A stretch of DNA of 64,000 nucleotides, taken from the NCBI RefSeq assembly GCF_002878395.1, contig NC_061118.1, positions 127,368,216 to 127,432,215 of the forward strand. Reading direction: 5' to 3'. Position 1 is the stretch's first letter. The number at the start of each line of letters is the position of its first letter. The stretch is from Capsicum annuum (Eukaryota; Streptophyta; Magnoliopsida; Solanales; Solanaceae). The position numbers and the translations under genes were made by a program. The notes beneath the pieces are model-generated. The model saw only the letters and a program-made list of their open reading frames with translations, was not told where the DNA came from and did no database searches. Below, piece by piece: positions 44,679 through 55,697 of this stretch.

Positions 44679-46330
44679 TGATGTTGGGTGTATTATGCAT
44701 TCTAATGTCACTATTGTATTCTTTTAAGCATTATTTGAGGTTGATTCATAAGCTACATGGGTTGATAATGATATAAATGTGTATCAAAGTGTTAGAGTAT
44801 GTGTTTAAAATGTTCAAAGTGAATTCCAAACAAGTTTATACTTCAAAGAGTCATTTAGAGTTCATTCGAGAAAACTAGTTTTACTAGCTTGAGTTAGGTG
44901 CTTGTCTAGTTGGTCTCATTGGATTCTATTCTGTTTAATGAGTTCTAAATAGTTTTAATTCATAGTTATTAGTGGAATAACTTGTTGGTAGATAGAAAAG
45001 TTCAATTTTATTGAGTGTACAGCTGGAACAATAAGTTGAAGATTAACATGAACTAGTATATGCTTAGCTCTTGTTTTGATTCATCATTATGAATGTAGTG
45101 TTATTTAAAATTGCTAATTTGTGCTGTGTGATTGTGTAGGATGATATGGGAGCTGAATATTATTATATTTTGATGTTAAAAAGTCTGGAAATCCATGGAA
45201 AATACACCACAAGACAAGGGACTAAGACGGGAGACTCAACACTTAACCATAATTCGGAGAACAAATTCCAGAGGAACAAATTCCACTTAGAGCAGGGCTA
45301 TGGCCAGGTTGCATCCTTTCCTGGAGTGGTGCTCATACTAGGGCTCAACCTTAGCTAGAGCAGGGCTATAGCCAAAGCGGCACCCCCTCCATTCTCGTGC
45401 TCACAAACAACTGTAATTCAATTCCAACACATACTTAGCTTTGTCCTATACTATAAATACATGTTATATCTCTATTTTACATATATTTGAAAATAATTTG
45501 GAGATCAAGGGGATGCTACAACTTCTTATTTAGTTTTTAATTATTTTAATTTAGTTTGTACATGTTTTTAGTCATTAATTAAAACCTTGTGATTACTATT
45601 ATGACTTTGCGTGGCTAAACACCCTCTTTTCGGGGTTAAAGCCAAGAACATAAGTATTAATGTTTTGAATTAAGTTTCTTTAATTTTATTATAATTATAG
45701 ATTGTTAGTTATTCTTGTCATAACCATTTTAAGGATTCTCGACCCTTAGAATACATCTATTGTCAACCTTGTGAACTTGAGATAGGGAATAGGGAGATAG
45801 AACATGGGAATAAACAAAGTATTGTTTGTATTATTTTATGATATAAGGAATTCAAATTAGTATATAGGATAGGGATGTATTTAGATGTCTTACATGATTC
45901 ACATGTAGGATGATAGATTAAAGAACATAAGTAGACTATTAGATCCCCGCTCAATGATGTTGTTTTAAGGTTCAATTTAGGTAAAGGATTAGAGGTCGGG
46001 AGACCATAATCTTGCAATTAACCATACAAATCAACAACCAATATAAGAAAGTTAACTAACAAAGTTCAATACATTGTATGATTGTTCAAAGTGCTTTCAC
46101 CCTGAATTTTTCTCCAATTGATTGTTTCAAGATCTTTACTTTCCGCATTATTTACTTTTCTACAATTTATGAATTCCAAACTCTTTTTTGTTACTGTTAC
46201 ATCGAATTAATATAAACTATGAACTGAAATCAAATCATTGTTGAATCAAGTCTCTGTGGGAATGATACTTGGCTTCTTGAAGGCCACTTTACTACTTGAT
46301 AAAACCACATGCACTTGTTTGTGCGCTACC
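44679..46330 (+). repeat. 5' LTR of element D
   Basis: It starts TGATGTTGGGTG and ends near TGTGCGCTACCA, before the primer site. It matches 50390-51140 at both ends, but carries an extra 904 bases (44817-45720) that the 3' LTR lacks. That segment includes a TATA box and a near-duplicated GAGCAGGGCTATGGCCA / GAGCAGGGCTATAGCCA pair about 70 bases apart. The end part has CTGTGGGAATGATACTTG, typical of this LTR group. Confidence 0.85.
45452..45459 (+). promoter_or_regulatory. TATA box in element D 5' LTR
   Basis: CCTATACTATAAATACATG is a good core-promoter match, placed mid-LTR as expected. It falls inside the 904-base segment missing from the 3' LTR. Confidence 0.6.
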
Positions 46331-46334
46331 ATGT

Positions 46335-46353
46335 TTTTGGCGCCATTGTCGAG
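46335..46353 (+). promoter_or_regulatory. Primer binding site, TGGCGCC type (element D)
   Basis: TTGGCGCCATTGTCGAGGAC follows the LTR end by a few bases. It is identical in its core to the site of element G. Confidence 0.9.
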
Positions 46354-46439
46354 GACTTGAAATTTGACAGTTATTTATTTTAGTTTTACTTTTAGATTTA
46401 GTTGGTATTTTTATGCTTGGTCTTGGTTGTGTCTTTTTA

Positions 46440-47960
46440 ATAAATAGGTTAAAAAAGTTGACAAGGGATCAGTACTTGGTTGAACCAAGCACTGAACCTG
46501 AGCAAATTTACCATCAACGAAGGAGAGAAGGAAACCTTCTCCCTCAAATTTTGAAAATCTAAGAATCTATAATGATTGCAGAACAACTAGTACGCAAGGC
46601 GGCCTAAGAAATGGCAGTCCCACGCCCGATGAACTTGACTTCCCCAATTCAAAGACCAACTGTTAGGGGAATTTTGAGTTAAAGCACAATATGGTGCATA
46701 CAGATTATGTGAGGTAGACACTTTTTCCCTATTTAGTGTTTGGGGAAGAAAAAAGGTGGTTGAATGCGGAACCAACCAATTCAATCACATCATGGGATGA
46801 CTTAGCTAGAAAGTTCCTCCTTAGATTCTTTCCATCTGGTAAGACTGCGAGGTTTTGCAGTAAGATAGTTAGCTTAAAAAAAAAGCTAGATGAAAGCCTC
46901 AATAATGCTTGGGAATAATTCAAGCTCTTCTTCGAGATTGTCCACACCACCAACAGTCTAATAAGGTACTTCCTCACACTTTTGTAGAACCACTTGATCG
47001 CAATATAAAGATTTTGCTAGATTCAGCCACAGGTGGTCAAGTGCTAGAATTGACTTATGATGAGTTGTGCACCTTGTTAAACTGTAGAGCACAAGGAAAT
47101 ATAGAGTGGCATTAAGATTCTAGAAATGACATTAAAAGAATTACGGGTTTATTAGAGGTGGACCGATTCACAGCCTTATTATCTTAAGTTTCTGTATTAT
47201 AAAATTTGATAAACACTCAGTTTAGCAGCATAAAATTGGGAGCAGCATAACTTGTAGCCACAGTAAATGCCATCTAACAAGCTGCAGATTAGTGTGAAGT
47301 AGGGGGTAATAGTGGTCACTTAGCGGCTATATATTCTTTAAATCTAGAATCAGTGATATATGTAGGCAATGCTCAAAGATAAAATTATGGTAATGCCTAC
47401 AAAATAAATTGGCAAACTCATCCTTGGAATGCACAACAACAATAAATTCAGCAACCACAAGCACAAGAAAACTAGTTAAATAGCAGTATGGACGAGATAA
47501 TAAACAAATTTTAGCTGGTCAAGCACAAATGGCTGCGGATATGAAAAGTCAAAATGCAGAATTAACAAATCAAAAAGTATCCTAGAGAAGGAGTTGTTGT
47601 TTGGGCAGTTACAACAAGCATTAAATACTAGGACACAAGGTGGTTTCCCAGTTGATATAGAAAATCCAAAACAAGTTATGAAAATTACCTTGAGGAGTGG
47701 TAAAAAGCTTCAAGGAGAACCTCCAAAGGCAACTGAGGAGTTAGATACTGATGTGGTGACTGAACAGGTAAATGAGAAAGTTGCTAAGAAATTGATGAAG
47801 TCTTAGTACTCAAAAGAAAATGTTTTTGCTGAAGAAAAAAAAGAGATTCCACCACTACCCTTTCCTCAGAGGTACATTAAAGCGAAGGAGGATTCAATGT
47901 ATAAGAAGTTTTTTGACACGTTCAGAGAGCTTCACATTAACTTACTTTATGAGATGCTTT
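46440..47960 (+). pseudogene. gag pseudogene, element D
   Basis: The capsid core is open at 46736-46918: GEEKRWLNAEPTNSITSWDD, then LARKFLLRFFPSGKTARFCS, ending NAWE then TAA where a Glu-Arg-Phe-type continuation is expected. The next frame, 46909-47115, continues with CPHHQQ, LLDSATGGQVLELTYDELC. A Gln/Asn-rich linker lies near 47340-47600, and a basic and acidic segment (KITLRSGKKLQGEPPKATEE) is open at 47594-47806. The RFFP motif and the later ATGG block are typical of Athila/Tat gag. Confidence 0.82.
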
Positions 47961-47967
47961 GTAGGGT

Positions 47968-48765
47968 ATGCCTAAGTATGCAAAATACTTAAGGGATATG
48001 GTTGCTAATAAGGTGAAATTGAAGGTTGTGGGGGTGATAACACTCACTAAAGAGTGTAGCACTGTAATGACTCAAAAAATCCTTAAGAAATTAAGAGATT
48101 CGAGAAAGTTTACTCTTCTTATCCAAATTAGGAGTATAGTGGTCCACGCATTAAGTGAATTAGGGGCGATCATAAACTTGATGCCCCTATCTCTATTTGA
48201 AACATTGGGTTTGGGAAAGCCTAGACAAACAACTATAGTTTTACAACTAACGGATGGGTCCATGGCATGTTCAGATGGAATAATAGAGGATGTGCTCATA
48301 AAGGTTGGTAAATTTATTATTTCAACTGATTTTATTATTCTTGATTTTGAGGCAGTCGAACAGGTACTAATCTTCTTAGGGCATCTATTCTTAGCAATTG
48401 TAGGAGTGTTGATTAATGTTAGAGAAGGCACGATAAAAATAAGGGTAGAAGATGAAGAAGTGATATTTGATGTTTATAAATCACCCAATATAACGTCCCA
48501 TTATAAATATTTATATATGATCAATGTTATTGAAGGGGATAATTATTAGGTGGTTAATCCACCAAAGACCTCTCTAGACTACCTAATTGAGCAGCCTAAG
48601 CTTTTACCACCTAAGACTGACATGATGAACGTTGATGAGCCTGAAAAGGTTAAAGTTGAAAAACATATTGCTCTTAAAAACTCACACCTAAGAGGTATGA
48701 AAAGAATAAGAAGATGGCCTCCAAGTGTGAGGAAAAACATAAAGGAATTTGGTTGAGTTGAGCTG
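47968..48765 (+). pseudogene. Protease region of element D (193 codons open plus tail)
   Basis: The open frame 47968-48549 reads HALSELGAIINLMPLSLFET (the position of the catalytic Asp is Glu), GLGKPRQTTIVLQLTDGSMA, GIIEDVLIKVGKFI, FIILDFEAVEQVLIFLGHLF and NVREGTIKIRVEDEEV. After a stop at 48547-48549 the frame 48550-48756 continues to VRKNIKEFG-stop (KNIKEFG in the sequence), similar in place and wording to the KNIKEV end in element G. The enzyme should be inactive through the Asp to Glu change, if that reading is right. Confidence 0.83.
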
Positions 48766-48767
48766 GG

Positions 48768-48815
48768 TCGTGCTGAGACACTAAATCAGGTGCTTCTTGG
48801 GAGGTGACTCATGCT
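48768..48815 (+). other. Conserved post-pol motif (copy in D)
   Basis: GGTCGTGCTGAGACACTAAA, then CAGGTGCTTCTTGGGAGGTG. It aligns with the minus-strand F copy after integrase and the G copy after protease. Confidence 0.75.
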
Positions 48816-50377
48816 AATTAGGTATGTTTTATTTTTATTTTTTAGTTTTTACTTTATGTAGTTTTGTTTTTTGTTGAGCCACAGGTTAATGGGAAGTCTG
48901 AGTACCATAAACTTGACCTAAGGAGCATGACAAAGATTGAGTGTGGGGTCCAAAGACTCTTTGTTAGTTAAATATGCTACTAGCTAGGCATAAAGGCTCC
49001 AGGGAGTATTTCTATCTCTGTCTTTTAAATTCACTTTGGGGACATAATAAATTTTTAAGTGTAGGGTGGGAAAATTCCCAAATTTTGGATCAATTTAAAA
49101 ATAAATTGTGTGAGATATTCTTGTTGGTGCTATTTTGGATTACATGATGCAAATGGGTTTGTTTTTAAAAGCATATTAATTGAATGAATTACTATTTTTG
49201 AGACTCTTAGGCTCATATATGTGACTCTTGTACTTATTGGCTTATATTTGTATTCGCGCTATTGTTTGGTAGAGAGTCTATGATGATCCTATTGAGTTAA
49301 GCATATGCCATGTCAGTATAATATTTTTTTATATTCCTTGTTGCATGTGATATCTAGAACTTTTCCTATATGTGTGCAAAGCGAAATGAAGAATGTGATT
49401 TTAGGAAGTAATATAGGCATTTCTTTGATAGCCTTATTTTTATGCCTTCTTTTTGTCCTGCCACTTGTGCATTATCCTAGTTAACCCCTATTGAGCCTTT
49501 ATCTTTATCTTTGATAGCCTCATGAGTATCCTAATCTCTTATTTGATAGACCACAATTTGATCGAAAAATATTCTAGGCGCTTTCATGAAAAATTAATTA
49601 GGTATGGAATTTAATAAATAAGAAGAAGAAGGTGAATTTAATGTCAAGGTAATAGTTATTGGTGTTGATAATTGATGTATTGTGTATGGGTGTAATATAA
49701 TTTGAGCTAGAAATATTGACATGGTTGTGAAAAAAGAAAAAATTGATTCATGTGGTAATAAACTATGTGTCCATCAAGTGTTTGTGAAAATTCTTAAAAG
49801 AGATGGGGCAAAAACAAATGATATGGGTGGATGAAAAAGTGTAATTTTGTTGTTAGATATTGATTTTAAATGTATATTGTAGTGTATTAAAGTGCTCAGA
49901 GAGGTTAGTCACTAATCCCAAATAGTTCCTACCCGTCCCTTAGCCTACATTACAACTCGAAAAAAACCTATTTGATCCTAAATTCATCATTCTGATATTA
50001 GTGAAGCACTACACTAAGGACATGCCTATGGTTCATTGTGTGTAATTTGTGATATCCTTGTGAGAGTGAGTGTAATTTTATTCTTGTACCCATCTTTTTA
50101 TGAATTGCTTAATTGTAAGTGATTATGGGTAACTCTCTTATTGTGAGGGGAACACTTTTGATGAATCTGTATGATTTTGTAGGACGTCCTTGATTGAATG
50201 ATAAGCATGAGTTTGCCAACTAACTTATTTCTTGAGGCTAAGATATTTTGGAAAACTTGTATTCCATGTAGTCATTGTAGTACTAGCTTGAGTTTATTAC
50301 ATTTAGTGTAAGTGTAGAGCCTCCATAGATGATGATGATTATAGTTAAGAGTTGTTCGAGAACGAACAAGGCTTTAA
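48816..50377 (+). other. Noncoding 3' region of element D
   Basis: About 1.56 kb, A/T-rich, with no domain on either strand. GAGTGTGGGG words (48940, 49062) and CTTAGGCTCATATATG near 49207 resemble untranslated sequence of Athila elements. It is bounded by the post-pol motif and the polypurine tract. Confidence 0.6.
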
Positions 50378-50389
50378 AGTGTGGGATGG
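50376..50389 (+). promoter_or_regulatory. Polypurine tract, element D
   Basis: AAAGTGTGGGATGG sits directly before the 3' LTR start TGATGTTGGGTG. Confidence 0.8.
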
Positions 50390-51140
50390 TGATGTTGGGT
50401 GTATTTATGCATTCTAGTGTCAATATTCTAGTATTTTAATACTTGTTTTGAGAATGATTTGTATGCTACATGGGTTGATAATAAGATAAATGTCTATCAA
50501 AGTGTTAGAGCATGTGTTTACAATGTTCATAACTATTTTAAGAATTCGTGACCCTTAGAATACATTTATTGTCAACCTTTTGAGCTCAAGAGAGGGAATA
50601 GGGAGATAGAACATGGGAATAAACAAAGTATGATTTGTATTCTTTTATGAAATAAGGAATTCAAATTAGTATCTAGGACAGGGATGTACTTAGATGCCAT
50701 ACTTGATTCATACATAGGATGATAGATTAAAGAACTTAAGTGGACTATTATATCCCCGTTCATCAATGTAGTTGTAATGTTCAACTTAGGTAAAGGATTA
50801 GAGGTCGGGAGACCATGATAATGCAGTTAACCAAACAAATCAAAAACCAAGATAAGCAAGTTAATGAACAAAGTTCAATACATAGTATGATTCTTCAATG
50901 TGCTCTAACCCTGGGATTTTCTCCGGTTGATTGTTTCAAGATCTTTACTTTCCTTATTGTTTACTTTTCTATAATTTACAAATTCCAAAAAAAAAATTGT
51001 TACTGTTGTATCGAATTAATCTAAAATGTCAACTTAAATCAAATCGTTTTTGAATCTAGTCTCTGTGGGATCGATACTTCTCTTCTTGAAGGCCACTTTA
51101 CTACTTGATAAGACCACTTACCCTTGCGTGTGCGCTTGGG
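50390..51140 (+). repeat. 3' LTR of element D with 904-base internal deletion
   Basis: It matches 44679-44816 and then 45721-46330 of the 5' LTR, joined at ATGTTCA/TAACTATTTT. The TCA at both breakpoints of the longer copy (44814-44816 and 45718-45720) suggests a microhomology-mediated deletion. Loss of the TATA segment means this copy could not have templated a promoter-bearing LTR. The exact right end is uncertain (TGTGCGCTTGGG to CTGTCA). Confidence 0.8.
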
Positions 51141-51457
51141 CGCTGTCAAACACCACATATAAAGTAGTACAAATCACAATATTATTCACATAAAGGAGAT
51201 GGAATGTACTGCAACACGATAACATAGTATATACACAATGCTCAAATGCTAACCTCGTATACACCCTTCGAGATTAAGCTTCCATGAGAGGACCCATTTG
51301 GGGTTCTCAACCAATATAATAATCACAATCACATTAATCAACTTTCTTGGACCTTTCTTGATTAAGGCATATTTATAAAATGATATTTTTTTTTGCAAAG
51401 CAATCTATGTTTGATAGTAAAATCAGTTCTATAAAATGAGAGATGGAAGAGTATGCA
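51141..51457. other. Short spacer with no recognised feature
   Basis: About 300 A/T-rich bases between the 3' LTR of D and the 3' LTR of H. I see no domain, LTR terminus or repeat here. It could be a scrap of host DNA or an unrecognised repeat. Confidence 0.4.
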
Positions 51458-53690
51458 TGACATGACCCGAGTCTACCCCCTAGTCGTGACACGATGATTA
51501 AGGCCACTAGTTAGCACAAGATAACCCATGTATGGTAACTACTGCAAGGATTGAATAAAATAATGATAAAGTATCATATGCGGAAGTTAAACTGATATAA
51601 ATACTAATATATCTGAATTACTTATAAAATAAACTGAAAAACAAATCTGAATGCCAGAAATCATGTCTGACCATCTGAAAGCCTCTAAGACATAGGGAGT
51701 TGATGAGACAAACCCCCAACTTACTCTGACTAGCTAAACATAAATAAAGCCCCAACTAACTCCGACTTGCTGAACATAAAGAAATACTCAAATAATTGAA
51801 AATAAGTTGTCCTCAATGGATTAGGACTCACCACTAATGCTACTAAGAGGTACTAAGCTGACTAAGGGCAATTGGGGAGCTGAATCTCCGAACCTATATT
51901 GTGAAATCAATAGAGTGCAAAGGAGAGTATGCGGTCATTATTTTGAATGTACTGATAAATAAGATAAGTAATAGCTAAAAATACATATGGATACTAAACA
52001 TAGATGCATGAACATGTAAAAATAATGCAAAACCAAGTAAAATATTTACTGAAATAATTTGTAACACTGACTGACTTAAAAGATGATAAACTAAATACTT
52101 GATCATGCAAACCTTTACTAATATATCCTAAGTACTGAACTAAAACTATTAGAGCTATCATGTAATCAACATTCCCCAATATGACCTAATCGGGGTCCAA
52201 CCTGTAACCCCAGTTGGAAGTGTGTTAGTAACTTGCCACAGGTATTAACACTGGATGTGTGGATCTACTAAGTTGGTGTCCCGAATGACCAGTGTGTCAC
52301 CCTCTACTAGCAGGTTTCCCTAAGACAGTGTCAACCCTTATCTGGCGTTAAGACCTCTTAAAATCTATGATGGCTACGTAGTTCTGAAACTCAAGGACTG
52401 CTACTTAAGGTCACACCCTCTACTGGCAGGTGAGCCCCCATACCTGGATTAACTTAGTGCTAACTCCTACTCCAAGCCAAACTAACACTGGTTCTAACTA
52501 AGTCTACTAGATATAACAAGTGATAATGCTCAACTTGATCATAGCAAACAGAGTGTTCTAATAGAATCATGATTTGACTAACTTATTACTTGAAAGACTG
52601 GAACATGTGTAAACATATCGGTATCAGTTGTTCAAAACCCACCAGCACTCAGTGCTACTTTAAGTAAGATAACATTATTTAAAACACTAGTGGAAAGTCA
52701 TGATTCAGAGACCCAAATGATAGTACATCTCACTAAACTGATAAAATTCATGAATTTTAAATATGGTCACATGATTTATTTCATGAACTGGTAAATTAAC
52801 ATGGTGTAAAATGAATATGATATGGGTGATTCAAATGTAAAGCATGTAATAACATCCTTCACATGGGGAAACATATGGACACGACTTGAATTAAAAAGTA
52901 CTAAGAAATCATTGAGTAAATTCATACTTAATATTCAAATTTCATGAAAAGAGGATAAAAATTCATACTTGGATAAAAAGTGATTTTTGGGATTCAATGG
53001 ATGGAAGGAACCTATTGATGAATACCCCAAATACTTTAATTTCTTGAGTCCTTAAAGAAAAGCTTGGAAATGGAACCTTGAATGGTTGTATCCTTAGGAA
53101 GAAAGGGTGAAATTATGTTCTTGGGAATGGGGATGGGTTTTACGTCTGATAACTGATGGGGAATCTGATAACTGATAGGGAATAGAGCAATTGATTCCCC
53201 TCTCGGGTTTTTAATTCATGAATTAAGTATTTGGGAAAAGGGGGAAAGACCAAAATTCCCCCTTGGACTTTAATTGAAATTGCAGAAAAATACAACCTCT
53301 ATGGCATGAAGGCTATTGCGGAGACTAGCCTTTACAACACGGCATGTACCATGGAGGCTAACCTCTATGATACGCTGTGTTTCGGAAAGATCCAGACTTC
53401 GTAATATACCAATATCGTGGAGGCATTCTGCCTCTGGGGTCCAAAAACACTCCGAACCCCATTCAAAAGTTTCAAAACTCTCCCATATTGCCTTTTTAAC
53501 ATCCCCAAATATATTCCAACATAAAAATCAACATTTTGAACTGGAGAAGGCCAGAAATAAAATGTTCACATTCTTGAGGTTTGAAAATGTCTAAGTATTT
53601 TGTGCTTAGTGTGAAATTAAAGCCTTGAACCCCTTTTAACATGCGTCTAGTAGCCGAAACGTGTCTAGAATCATATGGGGTATTACTATA
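51458..53690 (-). repeat. 3' LTR of element H
   Basis: It starts on the minus strand near ATAGTAATACCCCATATGAT (53690) and ends at TGACATGACCC (plus 51458). Correspondences with the A/B LTR, reversed, include GGACTCACCACTAA (51826), the TTTGAATGTACTG block (51943) and TAACCCATG (51524). A 19-base tandem duplication (TCTGATAACTGATGGGGAA and its copy) lies at 53145-53182. Open frames on either strand here have no domain. Confidence 0.78.
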
Positions 53691-53700
53691 TCTCAGCTTT
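53691..53700 (-). promoter_or_regulatory. Polypurine tract, element H
   Basis: AAAGCTGAGA on the minus strand, preceded by GGGGATGAATGATCCC, the same lead-in seen before element I's tract. It is purine-rich but weak. Confidence 0.55.
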
Positions 53701-53904
53701 GGGATCATTCATCCCCGAATAAAACTATTTAAGCTAAGATACTAAGAAAACTGAGATTGTACACATGAATACATATGAGTTGAATCAGGATTAAATAACT
53801 GAATCTAAACATGATACATGGACTGAACTGAATTCATGAAAGCATGATATGACATGAGGATAGTTATATAGTTGAGATAGAAAATAAGATAAACCATTAC
53901 CTCA

Positions 53905-54340
53905 CGCTGGATCTGAAGTCATAGAGAAAATATGGGGATACTTTTCTCGCATACCTAATTCTTTTTCCCACATATCTCCATCAATGGACTAATTTTGCCA
54001 TAGAACCTTAACCAAAAGGACTGCTTTATTCCTCAATCTACTTGTCTGATGGTTGAGGATCTCAACTCCAAATTCTTTGTAGGAAAGACTATATTTCACA
54101 TCCATACTCTCTAAAGGGACAACCAAAGATGAGTCACCAATGCATTTCCTTAACAAAGAGACGTGAAACACTGGATGCACTGATGCCAAATCTGTAGGCA
54201 ACTCTAGCTCATAAGCTACCTTCCCAAAATGGCTCAAAATCCTGTATGGGCCAACGTACCGGGGATTGAGCTTCCCTTTCTTACAAAACCTCTTCACCTT
54301 ATTCATGGGCCAAATTTGCAAATAAACTAAGTCACCAAAG
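53905..54340 (-). pseudogene. Integrase C-terminus and chromodomain, element H
   Basis: The minus-strand frame 54321-53989 is open for 110 codons: MNKVKRFCKKGKLNPRYVGP, then HFGKVAYELELP, HPVFHVSLLRKCIGDSSLVV and SLSYKEFGVEILNHQTSRL, KVLWQN. After a stop the chromodomain end reads SIDGDMWEKELGMREKYPHI (near 53910-53985). It is well preserved, with one clear stop. The GKKGKLxPRYVGPY signature has one change, FGKK to FCKK. Confidence 0.88.
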
Positions 54341-55285
54341 TCAAACTCACAATCTTTTCTTTTACATCTACATAAGATTTTTGATGACTTTGGACTATCT
54401 TTAGCCTTTCTTAGATTAACTAAACTTTCTCCATCGCCTCATACACTGACTCTTGCCATATCACAAAAACTTCACCGACTTTAAACTGACCAATAGAAGA
54501 TCTACACCTCTTTCCATAGAGATCCTCAAAAGATGACATCTGAATACTAGAGTAATAGTTGTTATTGTAGGCAAACTTGATAAAAGGTAAGTGATCATCC
54601 CAACTACCCTTACTGTCAATAACATATGCACTCAACATGTCCTATAAAATCTAAATGGCCAGCACTGCCTGACCATCTATTTGAGGATCAAAATTATACT
54701 AAGATAAACTTGGGTACCAAGACCCTTCTGAAAAGCCTTCAAAAGTGAGAGTTAAATTGAGTACCTCTATCTAAATTGATTGTTAATGGAACCCCATGCA
54801 ACTTTAGCAACTCCCTGAGATAGAGTCTAGCGAATCATCAGTTGAATGTAAAGTATGAACTTCTAAGAAATGGGCTGACATTGTCATTGTATCTCATTGA
54901 CCCAAATCAAATAATGTTGACGATGAGTATGAGGCAAACCTATCATAAAGTCCATGTTCACCACTTCCCACTTCCATGTGGGGATACTTAACTCCTGAAG
55001 CATATCACTAGTAATTTGGTGCTCAACCTTAACCTGCTAACAATTGGAAGACTTAGCCATAAACTCCGCAATATCTTTCTTCATACCATTCCACCAATAT
55101 ATTTCCCGCAAATCACAGTACATCTTATTTTCTCCTGGGTGAATCAAATACTATTCACCATGTGATTCATCCAATATTCGTTGTCTCAAACCATGTACAC
55201 ACGGAGAACATAACCTGCCTTGACAATGATGCAGACCATCTCCCTCTTTAGAGAAAACCTCAACCTTTGGATCCTAAACTGCCTC
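54341..55285 (-). pseudogene. Integrase pseudogene, element H
   Basis: The zinc and leader region lies near 55050-55200. WKWEVVNMDFMIGLPHTH is readable near 54930-54985; the Asp 1 block that follows is broken by a frameshift. Asp 2 is kept in LDRGTQFNSHF near 54735-54765. The Glu block reads DGQAVLA near 54650-54680, with Val where the catalytic Glu is expected. 54638-54420 is open: SKGSWDDHLPFIKFAYNNNY, FEDLYGKRCRSSIGQFKVGE. Inactive. Confidence 0.83.
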
Positions 55286-55697
55286 CTTTAACTAAAAAAA
55301 ATAGGAACCCTAGCTTTCTTTTCTTTCACATTGGCAACCAATAAATATTCTAAACCATTATGATCAAATATACTACCTTCGTCTGAATCAATTAACCAAA
55401 CACCACACCTAGCAAGCTGATAAACCTCACAGACTAACACATTTTTATCATCCTCAACATATGCAAAACTTCCAATAGACAATCTACTAAGGGCATCAAC
55501 AACTATATTGTCCTTACCTGGTTAATAGATCACACTCATATCATAGTTTTTCAACAATTCCAACCACCTTCTCTGATAAAGATACATGTCTTTCTACACA
55601 AACACATACTGTAAATTCATATGATCTGTAAATATATCAACATGAACCCCATAAAGGTAATGCCTCCAAAAATTTAAGGCAAAGACAACTGTTGCCA
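55286..55697 (-). pseudogene. RNase H C-terminal fragment, element H
   Basis: Reading down from the junction: [30 protein letters not shown], then RWLELLKNYDMSVIY, GKDNIVVDALSRLSIGSFAY and the integrase leader VYQLARCGVWLIDSD. The FTDH block keeps its Asp. It is cut cleanly at 55697/55698 by the LTR end of element I. Confidence 0.85.

Larger units (their letters stand above)
44679..51140 (+). mobile_element. Athila-type element D lacking RT, RNase H and integrase
   Basis: This plus-strand element is about 6.5 kb: 5' LTR, TGGCGCC primer site, gag, protease, post-pol motif, ~1.6 kb noncoding DNA, polypurine tract and a shortened 3' LTR. The protease frame runs to within ~20 bases of the post-pol motif, so the pol domains are cleanly missing. 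It would have depended on enzymes from another element. No matching target duplication is evident at 44674-44678 and after 51140, but the 3' LTR end is hard to place. Confidence 0.8.
51458..55697 (-). mobile_element. Tekay/Del-type element H, 3' half, cut by element I
   Basis: This is a minus-strand chromovirus. From 55697 downward: RNase H, integrase, chromodomain and 3' LTR. RT, protease, gag and 5' LTR are not present in the window, because element I begins at 55698 inside RNase H. Its LTR is homologous to that of element A/B (shared GAGGACTCACCACTAA-type and TTTGAATGTACTG words, reversed), so H is a relative of A/B. Confidence 0.78.

Noticed and set aside
48072..48431. 119-codon minus-strand open frame
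   Set aside because: Antisense shadow of the D protease frame, which has clear protease motifs on the plus strand.
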